The translations under genes were made by a program, and so were the position numbers. Of a stretch of DNA of 10,617 bases, positions 5,945 through 10,617 are shown in pieces (positions within the stretch are counted from its first letter, which is position 1; every line of letters begins with the position of its first letter). The stretch comes from Patescibacteria group bacterium (GTDB lineage: Bacteria > Patescibacteriota > Minisyncoccia > Phycocordibacterales > GWA1-40-21), in assembly GCA_018971765.1 (NCBI GenBank), contig JAGXAA010000029.1, forward strand, positions 1 to 10,617, read 5' to 3'. The notes below the pieces were generated by a model that saw only the letters and a program-made list of their open reading frames with translations, did no database searches and was not told where the DNA came from.

Positions 5945-7456
5945 TCAAACCTCTCTCAAAATTTTAATTTTCGCTCCGAGTCCGTTTAACCGTCTTATTA
6001 TGTCTTCATAGCCCCTGTTTATGCTGTAGATATTTCTAAGTATTGATATTCCTCTCGCGCCGAGCATTCCGATAAGTATTATCGCCGCCGGCCGCAGCGC
6101 GGAAGGGCAGACGACTTCGTTCGCTCTCAATTTTGTCGGTCCGGTGATGTAGACGCGATGAGGGTCGGCAAGAAGCGTCTCCGCTCCGAGCTTGTCCAAT
6201 TCCGCGTAATAAGTCGCTCTCTTTTCATACACCCAGTCGTGAATCAAAGTCTTGCCTTTCGCCTGCGTGGCTATGACGGCGAAATAGGGAAGGTTGTCTA
6301 TATTCAATCCGGGATAAGGTCGCGACTCTATTTTGTCGTCAAGCGCCGTCAATTTGGAAGGATAAGTCTTTATATCCGCGAGATTCGTCTTTTCGTTTTC
6401 CGATTTGTATCTTTTTAAGATCTTGTATTTGAACCCCATTTTTTCAAGTTTCAGGAGTTCAATTTCCATAAAATCAATCGGACAGCGTTCAATCGCGATT
6501 GACGAATTCGTCAAAATTGCCGCTGAAATAAAAAACATTGATTCAATCGGATCCTCGCTCAAATAATACGCGACGGGGACATCTATTTCTTCTTTGCCGT
6601 GGACAGTGAGAGTGGTCGTTCCCACTCCTTCAATTCGGACTCCGAGTTTTTCCATAAAAAAACAAAGGTCTTGGACTTGATAATTGGCCGATGCGAATTT
6701 AATTACCGTTTTCCCAGGAATTTTTGCCGCCGCCATTATCGCGTTTTCCGTCACGGTGTCGCCCGATTCGTAAAGCGTGATGTCGGCAGGTTTTAATTTA
6801 TTCACGAGAATTTCATACCTGTCTGATTTCGCTTTTATGTCCACTCCTAATTTTTCCAAAGCGAAGAAATGCGGTCTTACCGTTCGCGAACCGAGCTTGC
6901 ATCCGCCGGCTTGCGGCAGTTCGAATGATTTGAAAAGATGCATTAAGGGACCGATCATCATTATCACGCTCCTAGTCTTTATTGCTGATTCTTTGTTTAT
7001 TTTTGACAGCGATATTTTCTTGGGCGGGGCGATGATGAGGTCGTTCCCATTCCATTTGGCGGAAACGCCGACGCTCTCCAACACTTCAATTATTCTGTAG
7101 ACTTCTTCAATTTTTGGAACATTCTTAAGAATAGTTTTATTTTTGTTGAGAAGGGAGGCGCATAAGAGTCCGACCGCGCCATTTTTTGATGTTTTCGTCC
7201 TTACGCTTCCGCTAAGTTTCGCCCCGCCTTCAATCTGAATATTTATCGCGCCATCGGACACATTGACGATGTCCTGCTCCAAGGCGTCGCTTATTTTGGA
7301 AAGCATCACGGTGCTCAGATTCTGTTCGCCGTTTTCAATTCTCGCTATAACGCTCTGGGAGGTGCAAAGTTTTTCCGCAAATCGCCCTTGAGTGATGCCG
7401 CGTTCCGTCCGCAGTCTTTGGATAAGTCTGCCTATATGCGCTAATTTCTTGTTCAT
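5945..7456 (-). CDS. murA: UDP-N-acetylglucosamine 1-carboxyvinyltransferase with N-terminal XRE-type HTH domain
   Basis: This 503-residue protein fuses an XRE/Cro-type helix-turn-helix (about 8-64: RLRTERGITQGRFAEKL, then SQSVIARIENGEQN) to a full MurA/EPSP-synthase-fold domain (about 70-503). MurA transfers enolpyruvate from PEP to UDP-GlcNAc, the first committed step of peptidoglycan synthesis in the cytoplasm. Visible counterparts of E. coli MurA residues, by motif alignment in my head, are K91-N92 (K22-N23), R162 (R91), the catalytic C186 in GGCKLGSR (C115), R191 (R120), the D of NIDNLP (D305) and the R of SALRPAA (R397). The presence of Cys means it should be fosfomycin-type. MurA alone is about 420 residues, so the extra ~70 residues are the HTH. 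The gene is divergent from mreB. Its promoter lies only about 20 nt before the ATG and no Shine-Dalgarno sequence is visible. DNA binding and autoregulation are inferences from the HTH domain. Confidence 0.9.
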   Translation of the reverse strand: MNKKLAHIGRLIQRLRTERGITQGRFAEKLCTSQSVIARIENGEQNLSTVMLSKISDALEQDIVNVSDGAINIQIEGGAKLSGSVRTKTSKNGAVGLLCASLLNKNKTILKNVPKIEEVYRIIEVLESVGVSAKWNGNDLIIAPPKKISLSKINKESAIKTRSVIMMIGPLMHLFKSFELPQAGGCKLGSRTVRPHFFALEKLGVDIKAKSDRYEILVNKLKPADITLYESGDTVTENAIMAAAKIPGKTVIKFASANYQVQDLCFFMEKLGVRIEGVGTTTLTVHGKEEIDVPVAYYLSEDPIESMFFISAAILTNSSIAIERCPIDFMEIELLKLEKMGFKYKILKRYKSENEKTNLADIKTYPSKLTALDDKIESRPYPGLNIDNLPYFAVIATQAKGKTLIHDWVYEKRATYYAELDKLGAETLLADPHRVYITGPTKLRANEVVCPSALRPAAIILIGMLGARGISILRNIYSINRGYEDIIRRLNGLGAKIKILREV

Positions 7457-7483
7457 TTATTTGATTTATGATAATTGTGAAAT

Positions 7484-7513
7484 ATAATAGCATATATGAT
7501 ATATCGTGAGCAA
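7484..7513 (-). promoter_or_regulatory. Promoter of the HTH-murA gene
   Basis: On the minus strand, TTGCTC (7513-7508) lies 18 bp from TATTAT (7489-7484), with TGC just before the -10. Transcription would begin near 7477, leaving a leader of only about 20 nt. The surrounding ATATAT-type repeats (CATATATG, 7491-7498) are a further possible protein-binding feature. Confidence 0.55.
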
Positions 7514-7548
7514 TTTTATTTTGACTAGCGAGCGAAGTAAAAATAAAA
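7514..7548. promoter_or_regulatory. Candidate operator: 13-bp inverted repeat between murA and mreB
   Basis: TTTTATTTTGACT (7514-7526) and AGTAAAAATAAAA (7536-7548) are complementary at 12 of 13 positions around a 9-nt centre. The repeat directly abuts the murA -35 element and contains a TTGACT that could be a -35 for mreB, so a bound protein could affect both genes. The HTH domain of the adjacent MurA is an obvious but untested candidate. An AT-rich hairpin with no regulatory role is the alternative. Confidence 0.4.
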
Positions 7549-7611
7549 AACAGAGCTTGTTTCATTTGCGGTTTTGTTGTATCTTCTAAAACAAAGGATT
7601 TTTGGCGGCAA

Positions 7612-7620
7612 TGATAAAAT
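7612..7620 (+). promoter_or_regulatory. Possible extended -10 for mreB
   Basis: TGATAAAAT (TG, one base, TAAAAT at 7615-7620) is an extended -10-like element about 44 nt before the mreB ATG. No -35 is visible at the expected distance. Alternatives are TTGACT (7521-7526) with TAAAAA (7544-7549), or TTGTTT (7557-7562) with TATCTT (7580-7585), each with a 17-bp spacer. Confidence 0.25.
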
Positions 7621-7663
7621 AAAAGTACGACAAGACGATTTCAATTATAAATTAGATAAAAAT

Positions 7664-8677
7664 ATGTCCATATTCGCTAAAAAAATGGGGATTGATTTGG
7701 GGACGACAAGCACGCTGGTTTTTTTGCCCGGCAAAGGAATTGTTTTAAACGAGCCTTCGGTCGTGGCGGTATCGGAGCAAGACAATAAAATTCTTGCCGT
7801 GGGGCTTGAGGCCAAAAATATGATAGGAAAAACTCCGGATAACATTATCGCCTACCGGCCGATGAAAGACGGCGTCATCGCCGACTATCGCGTGACTGAA
7901 GCGATGCTTCGATATTTTATTGATAAGACTCTCGGCAAGTGGAATTTGTTCAAGCCGGAGGTGATGATTTCCGTTCCGGCCGGAGTCACGTCAACCGAGA
8001 GAAGGGCGGTAGTTGAAGCCGCTATCAAAGCGGGCGCGAAAAACGCTTATGTGGTGAAAGAGCCGATTCTTGCGGCGATTGGCGCAGGCATTCCGATCTA
8101 TGAAGCGATGGGTCATATGGTGGTTGACATCGGAGGCGGAACGACTGACGTCGCCGTCATTTCTCTTGGCGGAATCGTGGCGTCAACATCGGTGAAATGC
8201 GCCGGCAACAGAATTGATTACGCGATTGCCGATTACGTAAAAAAGACTTTTAATCTGGCCGTTGGCGACCAGACTGCCGAAAATATAAAAATCAACATCG
8301 GCTCGGCCGTGCCTCTTGAAGAAGAGCTTTCAATGTTGGTTAAGGGGCGCGATTTTCTTTCCGGACTTCCGAGGTCAACCGAGATAAAGACAAACGAAAT
8401 AGTCAAAGCCATCGGCAAGGAATTGCGCGAAATGATTAAAGCGATTAAAGATGTCTTGCAGGAAACTCCGCCGGAGCTCGCAGCCGACATAATAGACCAA
8501 GGCATCATAATGACAGGCGGATCTTCACAGTTGCGAAATTTGCCCGAACTTGTTTTTAGGAGAACTGGAGTCAAGGCCATACTTGCCGACGACCCTCTCT
8601 ATTGCGTCGCCAAAGGAACGGGAATAGCCCTTGAGCATCTGGACACTTACAAGAGGAGCATTATCGCGAAGAGGTGA
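7664..8677 (+). CDS. mreB: Rod shape-determining protein MreB (bacterial actin)
   Basis: MreB polymerises on ATP beneath the membrane and guides lateral peptidoglycan synthesis. The 337-residue protein has the complete actin-fold ATPase signature: phosphate-1 GIDLGTTST (9-17), the KEPILAAIGAG segment that carries the catalytic Glu in MreB, phosphate-2 VVDIGGGTTDVAV (153-165) and the adenosine motif MTGGSSQL (283-290). The length is typical. The frame is open to a TTG at 7574, but the ATG at 7664 gives the usual short N-terminus (MSIFAKKMGIDLG) and is preferred; no good Shine-Dalgarno sequence precedes either. No mreC or mreD follows; the next gene is a tRNA on the other strand, so mreB is transcribed alone here. 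It is divergent from murA across 207 bp, which suggests shared control of wall synthesis. Confidence 0.95.
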   Translation: MSIFAKKMGIDLGTTSTLVFLPGKGIVLNEPSVVAVSEQDNKILAVGLEAKNMIGKTPDNIIAYRPMKDGVIADYRVTEAMLRYFIDKTLGKWNLFKPEVMISVPAGVTSTERRAVVEAAIKAGAKNAYVVKEPILAAIGAGIPIYEAMGHMVVDIGGGTTDVAVISLGGIVASTSVKCAGNRIDYAIADYVKKTFNLAVGDQTAENIKINIGSAVPLEEELSMLVKGRDFLSGLPRSTEIKTNEIVKAIGKELREMIKAIKDVLQETPPELAADIIDQGIIMTGGSSQLRNLPELVFRRTGVKAILADDPLYCVAKGTGIALEHLDTYKRSIIAKR

Positions 8678-8681
8678 TTTT

Positions 8682-8705
8682 AACAAAAACCTTTACGATA
8701 AAGTT
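8682..8705 (-). terminator. Weak terminator candidate for the tRNA transcript
   Basis: Read on the minus strand, CTTTA and TAAAG (8703-8699 and 8695-8691) form a short stem around TCG, followed by GTTTTTGTT. The stem is only 5 bp plus partial extension. It lies about 95 nt beyond the tRNA, so processing of a longer precursor would be needed. Confidence 0.3.
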
Positions 8706-8798
8706 AATATGCATTAATTCAATACCGGAGTCATCTCGCGCAGCATTCAATCGTCAGACGCGTCTGCGACGGATCGTCAAGTATCGCTAAAAACATTG
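8706..8798. other. Intergenic segment between mreB and the tRNA
   Basis: No gene is seen. It contains the perfect 12-bp palindrome CAGACGCGTCTG (8755-8766). On the minus strand a T5 run (8787-8793 region, GTTTTTAG) lies about 6 nt after the tRNA and may be a simple end signal. Confidence 0.35.
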
Positions 8799-8872
8799 TC
8801 CACCCCCTTGGATTCGAACCAAGGACCCCAGAGGTATAAGCTCTGTGCTCTAACCAACTGAGCTAGGGGTGG
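8799..8872 (-). tRNA. tRNA-Ile, anticodon UAU
   Basis: The minus strand folds into a full cloverleaf. The 7-bp acceptor stem is CCACCCC/GGGGTGG. The D arm is GCTC-AGTTGGTTA-GAGC, the anticodon arm CAGAG-CTTATAC-CTCTG, the variable loop GGGTC and the T arm CTTGG-TTCGAAT-CCAAG. All stems pair perfectly. The loop CTTATAC puts UAU at positions 34-36 (complement of 8836-8838) with A37, so it should read AUA as isoleucine. A73 is the discriminator and CCA is not encoded. The D arm and variable loop resemble elongator Met/Ile2-type tRNAs. C1-G72 is unusual for a bacterial isoleucine tRNA. Most bacteria instead read AUA with a CAU tRNA modified to lysidine by TilS. Confidence 0.9.
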
Positions 8873-8884
8873 TATGCTCCAAAT

Positions 8885-8911
8885 ACTATACGAAAAAATA
8901 TTCGTTCGCAA
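8885..8911 (-). promoter_or_regulatory. Candidate promoter of tRNA-Ile
   Basis: On the minus strand TATAGT (8890-8885) ends 12 nt before the tRNA, and TTGCGA (8911-8906) lies 15 bp upstream; shifting the -10 to TAGTAT gives an 18-bp spacer. The position is right for a tRNA promoter, but the spacing is imperfect and no TGN extension is present. Confidence 0.4.
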
Positions 8912-9050
8912 CATTTCGAATCTTTAATTCGCGCCAATAGTAGAATAGTTATCATTGCGGCTAAAATCATGGAATGATTGCAATTATAAAAATTTACGCG
9001 GTATTTATGCCGGATATTGTTTTTCATTATTGAACTTATCGAATTTAGAT
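8912..9050. other. Intergenic segment between tRNA and the two-gene operon
   Basis: No gene is visible. AATCAT (8965-8970) and ATGATT (8974-8979) form a short hairpin with a GGA loop, enclosed by ATTGC (8954-8958) and GCAAT (8980-8984). No T-tract follows on either strand, so a terminator role is not supported. Confidence 0.35.
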
Positions 9051-9079
9051 TTGACAAAATAACACTTCCGTGCTAGCTT
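9051..9079 (+). promoter_or_regulatory. Strong promoter of the small-membrane-protein/DUF218 operon
   Basis: A consensus TTGACA (9051-9056) is 17 bp from TAGCTT (9074-9079), with TGC before the -10. The expected start near 9086 leaves a leader of about 70 nt ending in a near-perfect ribosome binding site. Confidence 0.7.
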
Positions 9080-9154
9080 TTTAGAAGATTTTTCGGGGTA
9101 TTTATTGCATTTATTCAGTTTTTTGTCATCTAATTACAGAAAAGGAGGAGGGAG

Positions 9155-9403
9155 ATGGATATTTTAATAGGAGTAGGATATTTTATCGGGTTTGTTTTTG
9201 TATTCTCATTCTATCTAACCTTTTGTGAGGTTATGGATAAGTTATATTGTATTAGAGAAGAGAAAAAAACAATACGCGATCTTTTCAAATATTGGCCAGT
9301 ATCCCTTTGGCTTATTGTGCTAAATGGAATTAGAGAAGAATGCGAGCATGGAAGAGTAATTCCGCGACCCACAGAAAAGAAAGGAGGGCAGATTGAAGAG
9401 TAA
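9155..9403 (+). CDS. Small membrane protein of unknown function
   Basis: An 82-residue protein I do not recognise. Residues 3-24 (ILIGVGYFIGFVF...) are a strong transmembrane helix. A shorter hydrophobic stretch (46-59, YWPVSLWLIVLNGI) may dip into or cross the membrane. Charged segments lie between and after them, and the tail (60-82) is hydrophilic. The start is well supported: AAGGAGG (9142-9148) lies 6 nt before the ATG. It is the first gene behind a consensus-like promoter, and its last 11 bp overlap the next gene, so the two are likely co-translated. It could anchor or modulate the DUF218-like partner, which has no N-terminal membrane segment; this is inferred from the arrangement only. 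Confidence 0.75.
   Translation: MDILIGVGYFIGFVFVFSFYLTFCEVMDKLYCIREEKKTIRDLFKYWPVSLWLIVLNGIREECEHGRVIPRPTEKKGGQIEE
9381..9387 (+). promoter_or_regulatory. Ribosome binding site deciding a TTG start
   Basis: AAGGAGG lies 5 nt before the TTG at 9393 and inside the upstream coding region. It supports this rare start codon for the DUF218-like gene, in an 11-bp overlap with the preceding gene. Confidence 0.75.
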
Positions 9404-9986
9404 GAGGATTACTTATATCTATGTGCCATCTTATTGTCTATTGTACCGTGACCCGTCAAAGTTAACTCCTATGAGTTTGCGTACAACGGAAGAAGCGATT
9501 GATCTGGCGCGGAGAATAATAATGAATAAAGAGGAACAATCAGTTTTTTTGATTTTCTCGTCGGCCTATCCAGATTTATGGAAAAAAGAGGCGGAGATAA
9601 AGAAAAAAATGGCATTGGATGCCGGGATCAAAGATGATTCCATCATTATTATTCCGGGAGTGACGGACAGTTATGATGAAGTCCGGCAAATACGGATGAT
9701 AGTCAGAAACTGTTTTTTAAATCACAACACTCCTTATTTTATTCTTGTAGCCGAAAAATGGCATACTCCTCGTGTAGTCAATGCTCTTTGCTTGTCCGGG
9801 GTGGGGGTGAATGAAGTCTTTCCGGTCGAGACTAAAATTGAGAGGGCTCTAGAGCCCTCTTGGATAAAGAGCATAAGGTCTGCCAATGTGATTCCTTATG
9901 TTTTGTGGCAATGGCTATTTTACCTCATCACTCCATATATGGTTAGTAGACAGATGAGAAAAAAAGAAAGAAAGGAGGCGGTATAA
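9393..9986 (+). CDS. DUF218 (ElyC/SanA/YdcF-like) domain protein
   Basis: The 197-residue protein matches the DUF218 pattern. It has a helix TEEAIDLARRI (32-42), a hydrophobic strand ending in SSAYPD (56-61), KEAEIKKKMALDAGI (65-79), GVTDSYDEVRQIR (89-101), then FILVAEKWHTPRVVNAL with H124 and R127 in the family's conserved H-x-x-R-type segment. Relatives act in envelope or peptidoglycan-linked metabolism (ElyC, SanA), but their reaction is poorly defined and I do not assign one. Unlike SanA/ElyC there is no N-terminal membrane helix. A C-terminal hydrophobic stretch (about 165-185, NVIPYVLWQWLFYLITPYMV) precedes a basic tail and may touch the membrane. Start is TTG 9393, supported by its ribosome binding site. 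It overlaps the small membrane protein by 11 bp and is followed within 10 bp by a strong terminator. A perfect 20-bp palindrome lies within it at 9841-9860. Confidence 0.7.
   Translation: MKSKRITYIYVPSYCLLYRDPSKLTPMSLRTTEEAIDLARRIIMNKEEQSVFLIFSSAYPDLWKKEAEIKKKMALDAGIKDDSIIIIPGVTDSYDEVRQIRMIVRNCFLNHNTPYFILVAEKWHTPRVVNALCLSGVGVNEVFPVETKIERALEPSWIKSIRSANVIPYVLWQWLFYLITPYMVSRQMRKKERKEAV
9841..9860. repeat. Perfect 20-bp palindrome inside the DUF218-like gene
   Basis: AGAGGGCTCTAGAGCCCTCT equals its own reverse complement. In frame it encodes part of ERALEPS. As RNA it would form an 8-bp stem with a CTAG loop within the coding sequence. Confidence 0.95.
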
Positions 9987-9995
9987 GTTTTTATA

Positions 9996-10041
9996 ATCCC
10001 CATTGATTATTTGTACAAACATAATCAATGGGGATTTTTGT
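9996..10041 (+). terminator. Strong intrinsic terminator of the two-gene operon
   Basis: Bases 9996-10010 and 10021-10035 are perfectly complementary 15-bp arms (ATCCCCATTGATTAT and its reverse complement) around a 10-nt loop, followed by TTTTTGTT. It begins 9 bp after the stop codon and ends about 10 bp before the left end of the insertion sequence. Confidence 0.92.
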
Positions 10042-10054
10042 TAATTCCATAAAC

Positions 10055-10072
10055 CCCCAGCTTTAGCTGGGG
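10055..10072. repeat. Left-end hairpin of the IS200-type element
   Basis: CCCCAGC and GCTGGGG pair perfectly around TTTA. The loop and inner stem are identical to the right-end hairpin (10587-10610), as expected if both are bound by the same TnpA. Confidence 0.85.
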
Positions 10073-10098
10073 TGTGCGTTTAAAGGCGAAGCCCTTGG

Positions 10099-10141
10099 TA
10101 AAATCACCTTAGGTCGATATTAACAACCTAAGGTGATTTTA
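10099..10141 (+). promoter_or_regulatory. Translation-blocking hairpin over the tnpA ribosome binding site
   Basis: TAAAATCACCTTAGGT (10099-10114) and its exact complement (10126-10141) form a 16-bp perfect stem with an 11-nt loop. The 3' arm contains AAGGTG (10130-10135), the only Shine-Dalgarno-like sequence before the tnpA ATG at 10145. In Salmonella IS200 a comparable internal stem-loop hides the transposase ribosome binding site; the same role is inferred here. Confidence 0.8.
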
Positions 10142-10144
10142 CAT

Positions 10145-10561
10145 ATGAACAGACGATTGTATCAGCAATCGCATGCCACCTGGGTATGCGATTACCACAT
10201 AGTCTGGTGTCCCAAATACCGTGGAAAAGTTCTGGGAGACAAATATATTAAACAAGAGTTGAAGAAAATGTTCAAATATATCGCCCGCTGGAAAGACCTC
10301 AAGATTCATGCTTGGCACATAGGCGAGGAGCATATTCACCTTTTTCTTTCCATCCCGCCCAAATACTCGGCAGCCTACATAATGCAGGTAATCAAAGGAA
10401 AAACATCAATGTGGATCAAGAAAAAGGTGAAGAGGCTCCCGCCGGGCACATTCTGGTCACGAGGGTACTTCATCTCCACCATCGGCATCAACGAACACCA
10501 GATGAAAAACTATATCAACAATCAGAGCTACCAACAGAAAGATTTACCGCAATTGTTTTAG
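10145..10561 (+). CDS. tnpA: IS200/IS605-family Y1 transposase TnpA
   Basis: TnpA is a HUH endonuclease that cuts and joins single-stranded element ends through a tyrosine-DNA intermediate. The 138-residue protein has the family N-terminus (HATWVCDYHIVWCPKYRGKVL, 10-30), the metal-binding HUH motif H63-I-H65 in EEHIHLFLSIPP, the KGKTS segment (84-88), FWSRGYFISTIG (103-114), and the catalytic Y123 with Q127 in NYINNQ. Its length matches IS200 transposases, and no frameshift is visible. ATG 10145 is preferred; a GTG at 10133 is in frame but falls inside the ribosome-binding hairpin. No promoter with good elements was found, and the upstream hairpin should keep translation low. Confidence 0.93.
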   Translation: MNRRLYQQSHATWVCDYHIVWCPKYRGKVLGDKYIKQELKKMFKYIARWKDLKIHAWHIGEEHIHLFLSIPPKYSAAYIMQVIKGKTSMWIKKKVKRLPPGTFWSRGYFISTIGINEHQMKNYINNQSYQQKDLPQLF

Positions 10562-10578
10562 TCCGCCTAACGGCGGAC
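10561..10578. other. GC-rich hairpin directly after tnpA
   Basis: GTCCGCC (10561-10567) and GGCGGAC (10572-10578) pair around TAAC, starting on the last base of the tnpA stop codon. No T-tract follows. It may protect the mRNA end or help termination inside the element. Confidence 0.6.
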
Positions 10579-10586
10579 AAGACAGA

Positions 10587-10610
10587 AACCACCAGCTTTA
10601 GCTGGTGGTT
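10587..10610. repeat. Right-end hairpin of the IS200-type element
   Basis: AACCACCAGC (10587-10596) pairs perfectly with GCTGGTGGTT (10601-10610) around TTTA. It shares the core CCAGCTTTAGCTGG with the left-end hairpin and lies 7 bp from the window edge. Confidence 0.85.
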
Positions 10611-10617
10611 CTCATTT

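Larger units (their letters stand above)
10051..10617 (+). mobile_element. Compact IS200-type (IS200/IS605 family) insertion sequence
   Basis: A single Y1 transposase gene lies between two subterminal hairpins with the same core, CCAGCTTTAGCTGG, at 10055-10072 and 10587-10610. This is the arrangement of IS200-group elements, which move as single strands and have no terminal inverted repeats or target duplication. The element is only about 560 bp, with no tnpB. All parts look intact. The exact cleavage points cannot be fixed: the left one is probably just before or within 10041-10054, and the right one within the last bases (TTCTCATTT) or just past the window edge. Confidence 0.88.

Noticed and set aside
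7574..7663. TTG-initiated N-terminal extension of MreB
   Set aside because: The 30 extra residues precede the usual MreB start, have no ribosome binding site, and overlap the probable promoter region.
10051..10617. Y1 transposase as the REP-associated (RAYT) enzyme that mobilises the GC-rich palindromes at 149-195
   Set aside because: The element has its own terminal hairpins with a different core (CCAGCTTTAGCTGG), the protein is a canonical IS200-type TnpA, and nothing links it to the GC-rich repeats.
1..10617. CRISPR array or rRNA genes
   Set aside because: No regularly spaced direct repeats and no rRNA-like sequence were seen anywhere in the window.

Overview
The window looks like a chromosomal segment of a Patescibacteria (CPR), probably Parcubacteria-type, genome. 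This is an inference from gene style, not a database match. The supporting signs are a secreted multidomain protein with serine-rich linkers and an internal peptidoglycan-binding domain, a MurA with an N-terminal helix-turn-helix domain, a lone mreB, GC-rich palindromic repeats between genes, and a tRNA with an Ile UAU anticodon.

Layout. At 75-1581 two imperfect inverted repeats of about 145 bp face each other around one P-loop kinase-like gene (610-1350), which carries its own promoter and terminator. This gene is clearly GC-richer than the rest. At 1594-5804 a terminator hairpin and a strong promoter lead into a 1358-residue exported protein: signal peptide, FN3-like domain, Ser-rich linker, an unassigned conserved module, a beta-sandwich, a peptidoglycan-binding domain, a LamG-like lectin domain and a DUF4185-like beta-propeller. 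A long GC-rich hairpin separates it from the convergent HTH-MurA gene (5945-7456, minus). MurA is divergent from mreB (7664-8677, plus), and their shared 207-bp spacer holds a near-perfect inverted repeat that could be an operator. A minus-strand tRNA-Ile(UAU) follows at 8799-8872. A two-gene operon (9155-9986) encodes a small membrane protein and an overlapping DUF218/ElyC-SanA-YdcF-like protein, and ends at a strong terminator. The right end is a compact IS200-type element (about 10051-10617) with terminal hairpins, a hairpin covering the tnpA ribosome binding site, and an intact Y1 transposase.

How the genes fit together. Much of the window concerns the cell envelope. MurA makes the first committed peptidoglycan precursor, MreB organises wall synthesis, the secreted protein can bind peptidoglycan and glycans, and DUF218 proteins are tied to envelope metabolism in other bacteria. 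The HTH domain on MurA next to a divergent mreB suggests, without proving it, that a wall enzyme doubles as a regulator.

Four of the promoters I could place share the extended -10 start TGCTA. The most interesting items are the inverted-repeat-bounded kinase cassette, the HTH-MurA fusion with its candidate operator, and the Ile UAU tRNA.
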